Positions 41,010-49,571 of a DNA stretch of 64,000 nt are shown here, in pieces; position 1 is the first letter of the stretch; every line of letters begins with the position of its first letter. This stretch comes from CALFML01 sp044222245 (GTDB taxonomy: Bacteria > Myxococcota_A > Polyangia > Palsa-1104 > JAEUJZ01). Where the stretch lies: contig JBGANQ010000025.1 of assembly GCA_044222245.1 (NCBI GenBank), forward strand, positions 1 to 64,000, given 5' to 3'. Made by a program: the position numbers and the translations under genes. The notes beneath the pieces are model-generated. The model did not search any database, had not been told where the DNA came from, and saw only the letters and a program-made list of their open reading frames with translations.

Positions 41010-42620
41010 ATGAACTCCCTGAAGACCCTCCTTGGCGTGATGTCCGGCCTGGCCCTTGTGACCACGGTCTTTGCCAATCCCAAAAAGGATGACGAAGACG
41101 ACGGGCGCCGGCGCAAACCAGCCTACAACTTCGAGCTGGACTCGCTGGCCAGGCCCGCCGCCGCGCCCGCGCCGGCCAAGATGATGCGCATGGCGGCTGA
41201 GAACCTGGGCGCGACGCCCGGCGGGGCGCAGGACATAAGCTACGCCCGCGAGCGGATCACCGCGGGCGAGGTTCCCCACCCCAACACCTTTACTCCCGAA
41301 GGGCTGCTCGGCGAGCACGATCTGCCGCTCGATACGGGGCGCAAGTGCAGCCAGACCCTGTGCCTGACCGCCGCCGCGGTTCCGGTCGAGCTGACCGCGC
41401 TGCCCGAGGCGCGCCAGCTTGGACAGCTCGGCTTTGCGAGCAACCTGGACGCCAAGAGCTGGCACCGCGACGCGATGAACCTCGTCGCCGTGGTCGACAA
41501 GAGCGGCAGCATGTCGGGCACGCCGATAAACACCGTGAAGGCGAGCCTGCACCAGCTGGTCAATCAGCTCGGGCCCGGCGATCAGCTTTCGATCGTCCTA
41601 TATGGCGATCGCAGCCACGTCCACCTGCCGCCCACCGCGATCACGGCGAGCGACAAGCAGAAGGTGCACGCGCAGATCGATCAGATCACGATCGCCGGCA
41701 GCACCAACATGGAGGCCGGCCTCAAGGTCGGCTATCAGGTGGCGACCGAGTCGGCGGCGCACTTCCGCGGCACGACGCGCCTCATGCTGTTTACCGATGA
41801 GCGCCCCAACGTCGGCGCGACCGATAAAGAAAGCTTCATGGGCATGGCGCGGCAGAGCAGCCGGCGCGGCATCGGCCTGACGACGATCGGCGTCGGCACG
41901 CAGTTTGGGGCCGAGGTGGCGACCGCGATCTCCAGCGTGCGCGGCGGCAACCTGTTCTTCTTTCCCAATGTCCCCGACATGGAGGCCAAGTTCAAAAAGG
42001 ACCTGGACACCATGCTGAGCGAGCTGGCCTACGATCTGAAGCTCAAGATCTGGCCGCAGAAGGGGTACAAGCTGGCCGGTCTGTTCGGGCTGCCGGGCGA
42101 TCTGGTGAAGCACACCCCGGACGGCGGACTGGAGATGACGGTCGAGACGATCTTCCTTAGCAAGGATCGCGGCGGCATCTACTTCGCCTTCGCTCCCGAA
42201 GGGGCCGGCGCGCTGCCGCCGCGCAGCGATGCCTCAAGCGTCGCCCTGGCGAGCATCAGCTACGTCGGCCGCGATGGCAAGAGCTACCAGGACTCGGTCG
42301 ACTTTGCCCGCTTTCCCGCCGACCGGCAGGAGGCGCTGCCGCTTGGGCTGCAGCGCGGCCGGCTGCTCGTCGATGAGATCACGACCCTGAAGAAGGCGAC
42401 CGAGCTGCACCTGCAGAAAAACGATCAGGAGGGCGCCTACCGCCTGGTGCACGCGCTGCGCCAGCGCTTTGCGCAGAGCAAGGTGACGGGGCTGGACAAG
42501 GAGCTTGCGACCATCACCAAGCTCGATGAGACCCTGACCCGGCTGAGCGGCCACCAGGGGGAAAAGCCCGCGGTGGTCTCGCGCCGGGATAGCGTCAACG
42601 GGCTGCCGGTCGCTTACTGA
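41010..42620 (+). CDS. secreted von Willebrand factor A domain protein
   Basis: A 536-residue exported protein with a signal peptide (LLGVMSGLALVTTVFA) followed by an acidic/basic patch (KKDDEDDGRRRK). The VWA domain is central and its metal-ion-dependent adhesion site is intact: DKSGSMSG, the Thr in GSTNMEAG and the Asp in FTDERPN. A C-terminal region with beta-strand character and a helical end follows, similar in layout to YfbK-like VWA proteins. It probably binds a protein partner in the periplasm or at the surface. It stands alone between a SDR and a convergent transporter gene. Confidence 0.85.
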   Translation: MNSLKTLLGVMSGLALVTTVFANPKKDDEDDGRRRKPAYNFELDSLARPAAAPAPAKMMRMAAENLGATPGGAQDISYARERITAGEVPHPNTFTPEGLLGEHDLPLDTGRKCSQTLCLTAAAVPVELTALPEARQLGQLGFASNLDAKSWHRDAMNLVAVVDKSGSMSGTPINTVKASLHQLVNQLGPGDQLSIVLYGDRSHVHLPPTAITASDKQKVHAQIDQITIAGSTNMEAGLKVGYQVATESAAHFRGTTRLMLFTDERPNVGATDKESFMGMARQSSRRGIGLTTIGVGTQFGAEVATAISSVRGGNLFFFPNVPDMEAKFKKDLDTMLSELAYDLKLKIWPQKGYKLAGLFGLPGDLVKHTPDGGLEMTVETIFLSKDRGGIYFAFAPEGAGALPPRSDASSVALASISYVGRDGKSYQDSVDFARFPADRQEALPLGLQRGRLLVDEITTLKKATELHLQKNDQEGAYRLVHALRQRFAQSKVTGLDKELATITKLDETLTRLSGHQGEKPAVVSRRDSVNGLPVAY

Positions 42621-42644
42621 GCTTTTCCGCTGCTTGCCGCGCGC

Positions 42645-43340
42645 TCAGCTTATAAGCCGCGCGATGGCGAACGCCGCGGCCGCCGCCAGACTGCCGATCA
42701 GCGTGGTCTGCACCGCGCTCCGCCAGCCACCCTGGCCGGTGATGCGGCCCTTGAGAAATCCAAAGCACATAAGCGCCAGCAGGGTCATCCCGATCGAGGC
42801 GAGCAGCGCCTGGGCAATCTGGCTTGTCAGCATGTACGGAAAAAGCGGAATCAGGCCGCCGGCGATGTAGGCGCCGCCGATGGTCAGGGCGCTGCGCACC
42901 GCGCGACCGGGCTCGGGCGGCGACAGGCCGAGCTCGAAGCGCATCATGAAGTCCACCCACTGCTTGGGGTTTCGGCGCAGCGCCTGGATGAGCGGCTCGC
43001 AGTCCTGCGGGGTCAGGCCGTAGGGGGAAAGGGCCTCGCTGACCTCGGAGGCCTCGACCTCGGGCTTCTCGCTGACCTCGCGGAACTCGCGCTGCTTCTC
43101 GCTGCGATAGTGCTCGGCGTCGCCGCGGGCGGCGAGGAAGCCGCCCAGGCCCATGGCGATCGCGCCGGCGGCCAGCTCGGCCAGGCCGGCGGTGAGGATG
43201 ATGCGCGGCGAGCTGACCGCCCCCGACAGCCCGGCGGCGAGCGCGAAGGGGACAGTGAGTCCATCAGACATGCCGATGACCAGGTCGCGCACCACCGCCG
43301 AGGCGGTGAAGTGACGCTCGATGTGGGGAGCGGCGGGCAT
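42645..43340 (-). CDS. VIT1/CCC1-family iron/manganese transporter
   Basis: A 231-residue membrane protein of the vacuolar-iron-transporter-like family. It has the first-helix signature VRDLVIGMSDGLTVPFALAAGLSG, then AGLAELAAGAIAMGLGGFLAA, a charged cytoplasmic stretch rich in Glu (EKQREFREVSEKPEVEASEVSE) that in the family binds metal, and three further hydrophobic helices. The start at 43340 (MPAAPHIERHF) gives the usual family length; the open frame upstream is low-complexity. Probable role is export or sequestration of Fe2+/Mn2+. Confidence 0.9.
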   Translation of the reverse strand: MPAAPHIERHFTASAVVRDLVIGMSDGLTVPFALAAGLSGAVSSPRIILTAGLAELAAGAIAMGLGGFLAARGDAEHYRSEKQREFREVSEKPEVEASEVSEALSPYGLTPQDCEPLIQALRRNPKQWVDFMMRFELGLSPPEPGRAVRSALTIGGAYIAGGLIPLFPYMLTSQIAQALLASIGMTLLALMCFGFLKGRITGQGGWRSAVQTTLIGSLAAAAAFAIARLIS

Positions 43341-43529
43341 CGCAGGTTCCTCTGGTTTGCGGGGGCGGCGGTTAAATAAGGGGTGTAGGACTACGGGAAT
43401 ACTACAGTTTCTGCTGCGGCGCCGCCCGGCCGGCCCAGCCGGCAGCGCTCGCAAAATTTCCACTGCCACCGCAAAAAAACGGGCTGCACCTGCAACTTTT
43501 TGCCCGGCTCGCGCCTTCGTTCTAGCTAG

Positions 43530-44234
43530 ATGGGCAAACTGATGGGCGAGCACCGCAACACTGCGCAGCTGTCGGCGGCCGAGCAGGCCCGGCGGCAGGA
43601 GCGGCTACTCGGCCTGCTGCAGCCGCTGCACGACCGCGCCCGCCGCACCGCGCGCCGCTTGTGCGCCAGCGCCGCCGATGGCGATGACCTGTTTCAGGAG
43701 GCGGTCCTGCGGGCCTTTTATCACCTGCCGTCGCTGCGCGAGGAGAGCCGCTTTGGCGGCTGGTTCTACGCGGTGATGCTGTCGGTGCACCGCGCCCGCA
43801 GCCGGGTGAGCTTCTGGCGGCGCTTCCTGCCGCTGGAGGGCGCGGGGTCGGCCGCGGGGGAGCAGCGCGGCGGCAGCGCCTGGGAGCGCAGCACCGATCT
43901 GCCGCCAGCGCTGGCCGAGGAAGCGCGCGGTCGCGCGCAGCGGCTGGCCCTGGCCCTGCAGCAGCTGCCGGCCGAGCAGCGCGAGGCGGTCGTGCTCTTT
44001 GAGGTCGAGGGCTTCTCGATCGAAGAGATCGCCGCCCTGCAGCAGGCGTCGGTCAACGCCGTCAAGAGTCGGCTGCACCGCGGGCGCCAGCGGCTGCGCC
44101 AGCATTATGAGGCGCTCGGCGACGACTTTGGCGACGAGCCGGCGGCGCCCGACCCCGCTGCCGCGTCACCCCCAGACTGCCGGCCCGCCGCCCTGCCGCT
44201 GCCGCGCCCCGCCAAGGAGGTGTTTCATGAGTAA
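43530..44234 (+). CDS. ECF-type RNA polymerase sigma factor
   Basis: A 234-residue sigma-70 family factor of the extracytoplasmic-function type. Region 2 is at about residues 40-100 (ADGDDLFQEAVLRAFYHLPSLREESRFGGWFYAVMLS) and region 4 at about 145-195 (ALQQLPAEQREAVVLFEVEGFSIEEIAALQQASVNAVKSRLHRGRQRL). Both are complete, separated by a Gly/Ala linker. The stop overlaps the start of the next gene by 8 bp (44227), whose product has a membrane helix and may be its anti-sigma partner. The Pro-rich tail is unusual. The 190-bp gap upstream to the divergent transporter gene must hold its promoter. Confidence 0.92.
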   Translation: MGKLMGEHRNTAQLSAAEQARRQERLLGLLQPLHDRARRTARRLCASAADGDDLFQEAVLRAFYHLPSLREESRFGGWFYAVMLSVHRARSRVSFWRRFLPLEGAGSAAGEQRGGSAWERSTDLPPALAEEARGRAQRLALALQQLPAEQREAVVLFEVEGFSIEEIAALQQASVNAVKSRLHRGRQRLRQHYEALGDDFGDEPAAPDPAAASPPDCRPAALPLPRPAKEVFHE

Positions 44235-45267
44235 GCCCGAGCTCGAGTCAGCCGCTGCCCGGACGGCGGCGGCGCCGCATGCAGAGCCGGAGCGCCGCTT
44301 TGCCCGCCGGCTGGCCGCCGATGTCCAGGCGCTGCGGGCGACCACCGCGGCGGTGCCGGGGCTTGACTGCACGGCGAGCGCCCTGCAGCGCGCCCTGGCC
44401 GACGCCGCTCACCCTGCTGCTCGGCCTGTGGCAGAAGGCCGGGCGCGCAACCAAGAAGCTAAAGGAGGATTCATGAAGACCTTGTATGCCGGACCGGGCC
44501 GGACCCGGATGTTCACCGCAGTGCTGACCGGCGGGCTCCTTTTGGGCGCGCTCCTGTGGCCCGTTTCCTACGAGCGCACGATCGGGCACACCATCACCCT
44601 GACCGTGCAGCCGCCGCCCGGGGGCGCGCCGCTCACGCCGCAGGCGGCGGCGGGCCTGGCCGAGCGGCTCAAGCGGGCCGTCGGCGCCGGCGCGGTGCGG
44701 GTGACCGCCAGCGACCCGGCGGCGCCGCTGGTCCTCACCGCGCGGGTGCCCGTGCGAGCGCGCAAGGACCTGGAGCCGCAGGTGACGGCGCTCACCGCGG
44801 CGCTGCAGGCCGAGCACCTGGGCGTGACCCCGAGCATCGTCGCCCGCACCGAGCACCACCGCGGCCGCGTCTACGCCATGGCGCTCGACAAGCTTATCGA
44901 CATCCGCATCGACACCGCCGGCAAGACCGACACCCAGGTCGAGACCGAGCTCCGCGACCAGCTGACCCGCTCGGGGATGACCCCGGACTCGGTGCAGTTC
45001 CAGCGCACAAGCGACGAGTCGCAGGCCGAGATCAAGGCCCACGACGGCGAGCGCGAGCTGCACATCGTCCGCCGGCAGAAGGGCGGCCCGAGCGAGCTGC
45101 ACATCCAGGCCGGAGGCCTGGACACCGAGCGCACCCCCGGCATGACCGATGAGCAGCTGCGCGACAAGATCGCCGCCCAGCTGGCCGCCCGCGGCCTCAC
45201 CGCGACCGTCACCGTAAGCGGCGATCAGGTCCAGATTCGCGCCGAGAAGGCGGTGGCCGCGCCCTGA
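44227..45267 (+). CDS. membrane-anchored protein, possible anti-sigma partner
   Basis: A 346-residue frame beginning 8 bp inside the sigma gene with an excellent ribosome site (AAGGAGG before the ATG at 44227). Residues 1-80 are Ala/Arg-rich. A membrane helix then appears (FTAVLTGGLLLGALLWPVSY), followed by a 220-residue extracytoplasmic region without recognisable domain. A second strong ribosome site (AAAGGAGG, 44461-44468) sits before an in-frame ATG at 44473, and the alternative frame ends there in an ATGA overlap (TLLLGLWQKAGRATKKLKEDS). The region may really be two genes, a short one and 44473-45267, joined by a frameshift. Function is inferred from context only. Confidence 0.65.
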   Translation: MSKPELESAAARTAAAPHAEPERRFARRLAADVQALRATTAAVPGLDCTASALQRALADAAHPAARPVAEGRARNQEAKGGFMKTLYAGPGRTRMFTAVLTGGLLLGALLWPVSYERTIGHTITLTVQPPPGGAPLTPQAAAGLAERLKRAVGAGAVRVTASDPAAPLVLTARVPVRARKDLEPQVTALTAALQAEHLGVTPSIVARTEHHRGRVYAMALDKLIDIRIDTAGKTDTQVETELRDQLTRSGMTPDSVQFQRTSDESQAEIKAHDGERELHIVRRQKGGPSELHIQAGGLDTERTPGMTDEQLRDKIAAQLAARGLTATVTVSGDQVQIRAEKAVAAP

Positions 45268-45333
45268 CTCCGGAGTTTTTGTCCCCTGGCTCCCTTTTGT
45301 CCGCAAGTTGCGGCATGATCGGAGCCGGACCCC

Positions 45334-45801
45334 ATGGACTCCTCCCTTCCCATCCCCAGCCTGGTCGGAGAGACCGTGGGCAACTGGCGCCTCTTGCGTC
45401 AGCTCGGCGCCGGCGCCTATGGGGCGGTGTACGAGGCCCAGCACCAGGCGATCGCCGAGCGGCGGGCCGCGGTGAAGGTGCTGCACCCGCACCTGTCTAC
45501 CGATGCCGGCGTGCAGCGGCGGTTTATCAACGAAGCCAACGCCGCAAGCAAGATCGAACACCAGAACATCGTCCAGATCTACGACGGCGGCGTCACCAGC
45601 AGCGGCGTGTGCTACGTGGTGATGGAGCTCATCTCCGGTCAGAGCCTGGAGGCGATCCTGGAAGGCGGCCGCCTGACTGCAGCACGCGCCGTCCAGCTGA
45701 CCGCGCAGATCGCCAGCGCGCTGGCAGCCGCCCACACCGCGGGAATCGTTCACCGTGAACGATCCACGAGCCGGATTCCCGTCGGAGTTTCAGCGGCTTA
45801 G
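45334..45801 (+). pseudogene. kinase K2, 5' half: Ser/Thr kinase cut at HRD
   Basis: N-terminal lobe of a second Hanks-type kinase: Gly loop GAGAYGAV at residues 25-32, catalytic Lys48 in AAVK, C-helix Glu in INEANAASK, and the lobe continues through VMELISGQSL to GIVHR (137-141). Similarity ends with the His-Arg codons at 45751-45756; 15 unrelated codons follow to the stop. The 3' half is at 57923-59467. Without it the protein lacks the catalytic Asp and DFG. The rupture point is the same residue pair as in K1, although the two kinases are clearly different genes. Confidence 0.85.
45745..45763. repeat. 19-bp perfect palindrome at the left junction of E2
   Basis: ATCGTTCAC-C-GTGAACGAT is a perfect inverted repeat with 9-bp arms and one central base. 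The left arm and centre are kinase codons for Ile-Val-His-Arg; the right arm extends past the core into the insert. The centre lies within the core CACCGTG. The K1 junction lacks this symmetry. Confidence 0.7.
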
Positions 45802-46100
45802 GAGGGGGCGGAAAAGCCGGCCGGCCGCCAAGCGCCCAGCGCGCCCGCGCTGCCGCCTCGCCAGCCAGCGATCGCGGCCTGCGCGGACCGCTCGGCGTAG
45901 GCGCGCGCAACACAGCAGCTGATAGCCTTGCGGGGAGCCGTACTTCCGCGCCAGCGTGTGGCGAACCTCACACCCCGCTCATGGCGCTGCCGATCGACGC
46001 TGAGAAGGCCAGGCAGTAGCCAGGCTTGCGCTGCGCGCAAAACTTGCGCGATTTTTTTCCAGCTCTGGCGGCACCTTATCTACAAAGGCTGACTGCGTAA
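45758..46100. other. gene-free left terminal region of E2a
   Basis: About 340 bp without a convincing gene. It contains the left-end motif GGAAAA (45810-45815). Further in, at about 46028-46057, GCGCGCAAAACTTGCGCG forms an imperfect inverted repeat followed by a T-run (ATTTTTTTCC), which could be a terminator-like or regulatory structure just upstream of the kinase gene at 46101. A minus-strand open frame here is Arg/Ala-rich and looks like a chance ORF. Confidence 0.5.
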
Positions 46101-49100
46101 GTGTTATCTGACAAGATCCTGCACAAGCTCAGTCTCGCTCACGTGCAGTTGCCAGAGAAAATAGCCGCTCCCGCTTCACCCCAGGCTCGCCCGGCCGCTC
46201 CCCCGTCGCGGGTAGATGAGTATCAGATTATCTGTCCGCTCGGCAGCGGCGCGATGGGTCAGGTCTATCAGGCGCTCGACACCGTGCTTGGCCGGCCGGT
46301 AGCGATCAAGTTCCTGGCCAGCGAGAGCTCGACCGAGCAGGCGCGCGAGCGATTCCTCATCGAAGCGCGAGCCATCGCCCGGGTGCAGAGTCCGCATGTT
46401 CTCTCAATCTATCGGGTCGGAGTGATCGGCGGGCGTCCCTACCTGGCAGAGGAGTTTCTGCGCGGCAAGAGCCTGGACCGGATGCCGCTGCCCCTTGCGT
46501 GGCCCAAGGCGCTCAATATCGCCGTCCAGCTGGCCCGCGGCCTCGCGGCAGCGCACCGCCAGGGGGTCCTGCACCGCGACATCAAGCCGGCCAATGCCAT
46601 GCTCACCGAAGACGGCACGGCCAAGCTGCTCGACTTCGGACTGGCCAAGCTCAATAACACCCTGGAAGAAAACTACGCCAGCGCGGAGCGGCTTGAGGTC
46701 GGCTTTCGCAGCGCGCCCGCGCTTTCCGCAACGCCTCCCGCCGAGACCGTGGATGCCCCAGGCGACAGCGCCTGGCCGTCCGCGGGGGCGCCGTCGGCGC
46801 CACAGGTCCTTGGACCGTCGCGCGCCAGCGCCAGCTTTGCCCGCAGCCAGACCTTGCCCGGGTCCGGGGACGACCAGCCCGCCGCCGTGGTGAGCGGCGA
46901 GCACGCAGCGAAGTCGCTGACCCTGGCCGGCGCGATCCTAGGAACGCCGGTGTACATGGCGCCGGAGGCGTGGCGCAGCGAGCCGGCGAGCGCCGCCACC
47001 GATGTCTACAGCCTGGGCGCCTTGATCTACGAGCTGTGCGCCGGCCATCCGCCGCACGACTTCAAGACGCAGCAGGAGATCTACGACGCCGCGACCACCC
47101 AGAACGCCCGCCCGCTGGCCGAGCTGGTTCCGGGAATCAATCCCAAGTTCGCCGCCATCGTCGATCGCTGCCTGCGCCGCAGTCCGATCCTGCGCTTCCC
47201 ATCGGGGGAAGAGCTGCAAAAAGAGCTGGAGGTCCTGGCCACCGAGCTGGCCGCGCCCACCGCGCGCTCGGTGCTGCGGCAGGCGATCCGCAAGCGCTGG
47301 CTGGTGGCGCTGTGCCTGACGACCGGGCTGCTGGTGCCACCGCTGGCCGCGCTGCGTTACCTCTACGGGCAGCGCGTCGAGCAGCACCAGGCGGCGGCGC
47401 TGCTCCACAGTCGGCGCTCGGTGGCGGTGGTCGGGCTGGCCAATCCCACCCGGCAGCCGCAGTACGCCGGCTTCGCCTCGGCCTTCACCGAGCTGCTCGG
47501 CACCGAGCTGGTGGTCGGCGAGCGTCTGCGCCGCATCTTGCCCGAGAGCGTGGCGCGCATGAAGATCGACCTCGGCATTCCCGAGACTGCGAGCTTCGGA
47601 CCCGAGCTGCTCTTGCAGATCCGCGAAAGCCTCAGCGCCGATCTGATTGTCTCCGGCTCCATCCTGCCCGAGACTGCTGGCCACGACCGCCTGCTCGTCC
47701 GCATCAGCGTGACCGATACCCAGACCGGCACCCAGCTTGCCGGCACGGTGGTAAGTGGTAGCTCCGGAGAGCTGTTCAAGCTGGTGACCGCCGCCGGCAG
47801 CGTGCTGCGCCAGCAGCTCGGGCTGGGCGAGCTGTCCGAGCCGCAGGCCACTGCTCTACGCGCGGTGCGGCCGACTCGTCCCGAGGTGGCGCAGACCTAT
47901 GCGCAGGGCCGCGAGCTCCTGCGGCGCTTTGATGCGGTGGGGGCGCGCAAGCTGCTTGAGAAAGTCATCGCCGCCGATCCTGACTATTCGCTGGGCCACT
48001 TCGCCATGGCCGAGATGTGGACGGCGCTTGGCTACGATGAGAAGGCCAAGGCCGAAGCCCGGCGGGCGCTGGAGATCTCTTCGCACCTGCCGCGCGAGGA
48101 TCGGTACCTTATCGAGGCGCGCTACCGCGAAGCGAGCAAGGACTGGGACAAGGCCATCTCTGCCTATCAGACCCTGCTGACCTTCTTTCCCGACAGCCTG
48201 GAGTATGGCCTGTACCTGGCCAATGCGCAGCTGGCGAGCGGACAGGCGGCGCTGGCGCTAGAGACCGCCCGCCGGCTGCATCAGCTCGGGCCCTCGGCAG
48301 ATCAAGATCCGCGACTGGCGATCTTGGAGGCGCGGGCGACCTCGGATGCCGGCGATCCGCAGGCCGCTTATACGCTCCTTGGGCGGGCGGTGCGTCAGGG
48401 CGAGGCGATTCGGGCGCCGCTGCTGGTCGCCCGGGCGCAGCTGGAGGCCGCCTATACGCTGGAGTACCTGGGGCAGCATACGCGCTCGCTGCAGAGCGCC
48501 GCGGTGGCCAAGCAGCTCTTTTTGACGGCCGGCGATCGCAGCGCCGCCGCCGATGCGCTCATGGTCACGGGCGCCGCCTATATGAACCAGGGAGACTTGG
48601 CGCAGTCGCTCAAGGCGGCGCAGGAGGCGATGGACTTTCTCCTTGGGACTGAGAACAGCGCGCTCACCGCCACCACCTTGTGCAACATGGCGCTGCTGCT
48701 CATCAAGCAGGGGAACCTCGAGCTCGCCCGCTCGCGGGCGGAAGGAGGGCTGGCGCTGGCGCGCGAGATCGGACTGCGCGAGACCCAAGGGACGGCGATG
48801 ATTGCGCTCGGCTGGAATGAGCTGCTGCGCGGCAATATGGAAAATGCCGGCCACTGGTTCATGCAGGCCACGGCCATCTTCAGCGAGCTCAGGGATCCCA
48901 AGATGGTCGCCTGGGCGGACTTTCACAACGGCCAGCTCCTGCTCTGGCAGGGCCGGCTGGGCGAGGCCGAGCAGCAGCACCGCGAGGCCTTGACGCTGCG
49001 CGAGCGGCACGGCCTCAAGGGCTTTGCCGCCGAGAGCCGGGTCGCGCTGGCCGCCGTGGCGCTGGAGCAGAACCAGCCGCTGACCGCCGAGACGTGGTCC

Positions 49101-49547
49101 CGCGCCGCGGCCGAGCAGTTCGCGCAAGAGCAGCAGGCGGACAATGAGGCCTGGGCGCTCGCCCTGCTCGCCGAGGCGCTGGCTCGGCAGGGGCGGACTA
49201 CCGAGGCGCAGCGGGCGATGAGTCGCGCCCAGCGGCTCGCGGCGAGCTGCCAGAACATGATCGTCGGCCTCTATGTGCAGCGAAAATCGCTCGTGCCCGA
49301 CCTGAATCCGGCCCGGCCGCGCAGTCAGCTTGAGCTTCGCCGCGAGCTGGCGGCGGCGCTCACCACCGCAGCGGCCTTTGGGCTGGTCGGCGAGCAGCTG
49401 GAGCTACGCCTCCTGCAGCAGACGATTCTGCGCGAAGAGGCCGACAAGAAGGAGTCCAAGGAGAGAATCCGCGAGGTTGCCCAGGAGGCGACGCAGCACG
49501 GCCTGCTCCTATTGGCCAAGCGGGCCAATGAATTCAATTCGCAATAA
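46101..49547 (+). CDS. Ser/Thr protein kinase with TPR domain (E2a cargo)
   Basis: A 1148-residue kinase starting with GTG. The kinase domain is intact: Gly loop GSGAMGQV, Lys70 in VAIKF, HRDIKPAN at about 159, DFGLAKL, and APEAW. Between DFG and GTPVYMAPE lies an insert of about 95 residues rich in Ser/Ala/Pro, which is exceptional for an activation segment. A membrane helix (LVALCLTTGLLVPPLAALRYL, about residues 396-416) is followed by a region resembling adenylate-cyclase-associated FlgO/TolB-like domains (VAVVGLANPTRQPQYAGF). About 450 residues of TPR repeats end the protein. It is the first gene of E2a and intact, in contrast to the kinase gene it sits in. Confidence 0.9.
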   Translation: MLSDKILHKLSLAHVQLPEKIAAPASPQARPAAPPSRVDEYQIICPLGSGAMGQVYQALDTVLGRPVAIKFLASESSTEQARERFLIEARAIARVQSPHVLSIYRVGVIGGRPYLAEEFLRGKSLDRMPLPLAWPKALNIAVQLARGLAAAHRQGVLHRDIKPANAMLTEDGTAKLLDFGLAKLNNTLEENYASAERLEVGFRSAPALSATPPAETVDAPGDSAWPSAGAPSAPQVLGPSRASASFARSQTLPGSGDDQPAAVVSGEHAAKSLTLAGAILGTPVYMAPEAWRSEPASAATDVYSLGALIYELCAGHPPHDFKTQQEIYDAATTQNARPLAELVPGINPKFAAIVDRCLRRSPILRFPSGEELQKELEVLATELAAPTARSVLRQAIRKRWLVALCLTTGLLVPPLAALRYLYGQRVEQHQAAALLHSRRSVAVVGLANPTRQPQYAGFASAFTELLGTELVVGERLRRILPESVARMKIDLGIPETASFGPELLLQIRESLSADLIVSGSILPETAGHDRLLVRISVTDTQTGTQLAGTVVSGSSGELFKLVTAAGSVLRQQLGLGELSEPQATALRAVRPTRPEVAQTYAQGRELLRRFDAVGARKLLEKVIAADPDYSLGHFAMAEMWTALGYDEKAKAEARRALEISSHLPREDRYLIEARYREASKDWDKAISAYQTLLTFFPDSLEYGLYLANAQLASGQAALALETARRLHQLGPSADQDPRLAILEARATSDAGDPQAAYTLLGRAVRQGEAIRAPLLVARAQLEAAYTLEYLGQHTRSLQSAAVAKQLFLTAGDRSAAADALMVTGAAYMNQGDLAQSLKAAQEAMDFLLGTENSALTATTLCNMALLLIKQGNLELARSRAEGGLALAREIGLRETQGTAMIALGWNELLRGNMENAGHWFMQATAIFSELRDPKMVAWADFHNGQLLLWQGRLGEAEQQHREALTLRERHGLKGFAAESRVALAAVALEQNQPLTAETWSRAAAEQFAQEQQADNEAWALALLAEALARQGRTTEAQRAMSRAQRLAASCQNMIVGLYVQRKSLVPDLNPARPRSQLELRRELAAALTTAAAFGLVGEQLELRLLQQTILREEADKKESKERIREVAQEATQHGLLLLAKRANEFNSQ

Positions 49548-49571
49548 ACGAAATTCTGGGGGGAGTGAAAT

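Noticed and set aside
45798..46040. A small minus-strand gene in the left end of E2a (80 codons)
   Set aside because: No ribosome site, Arg/Ala/Trp-rich chance composition, and it overlaps the conserved end motif.
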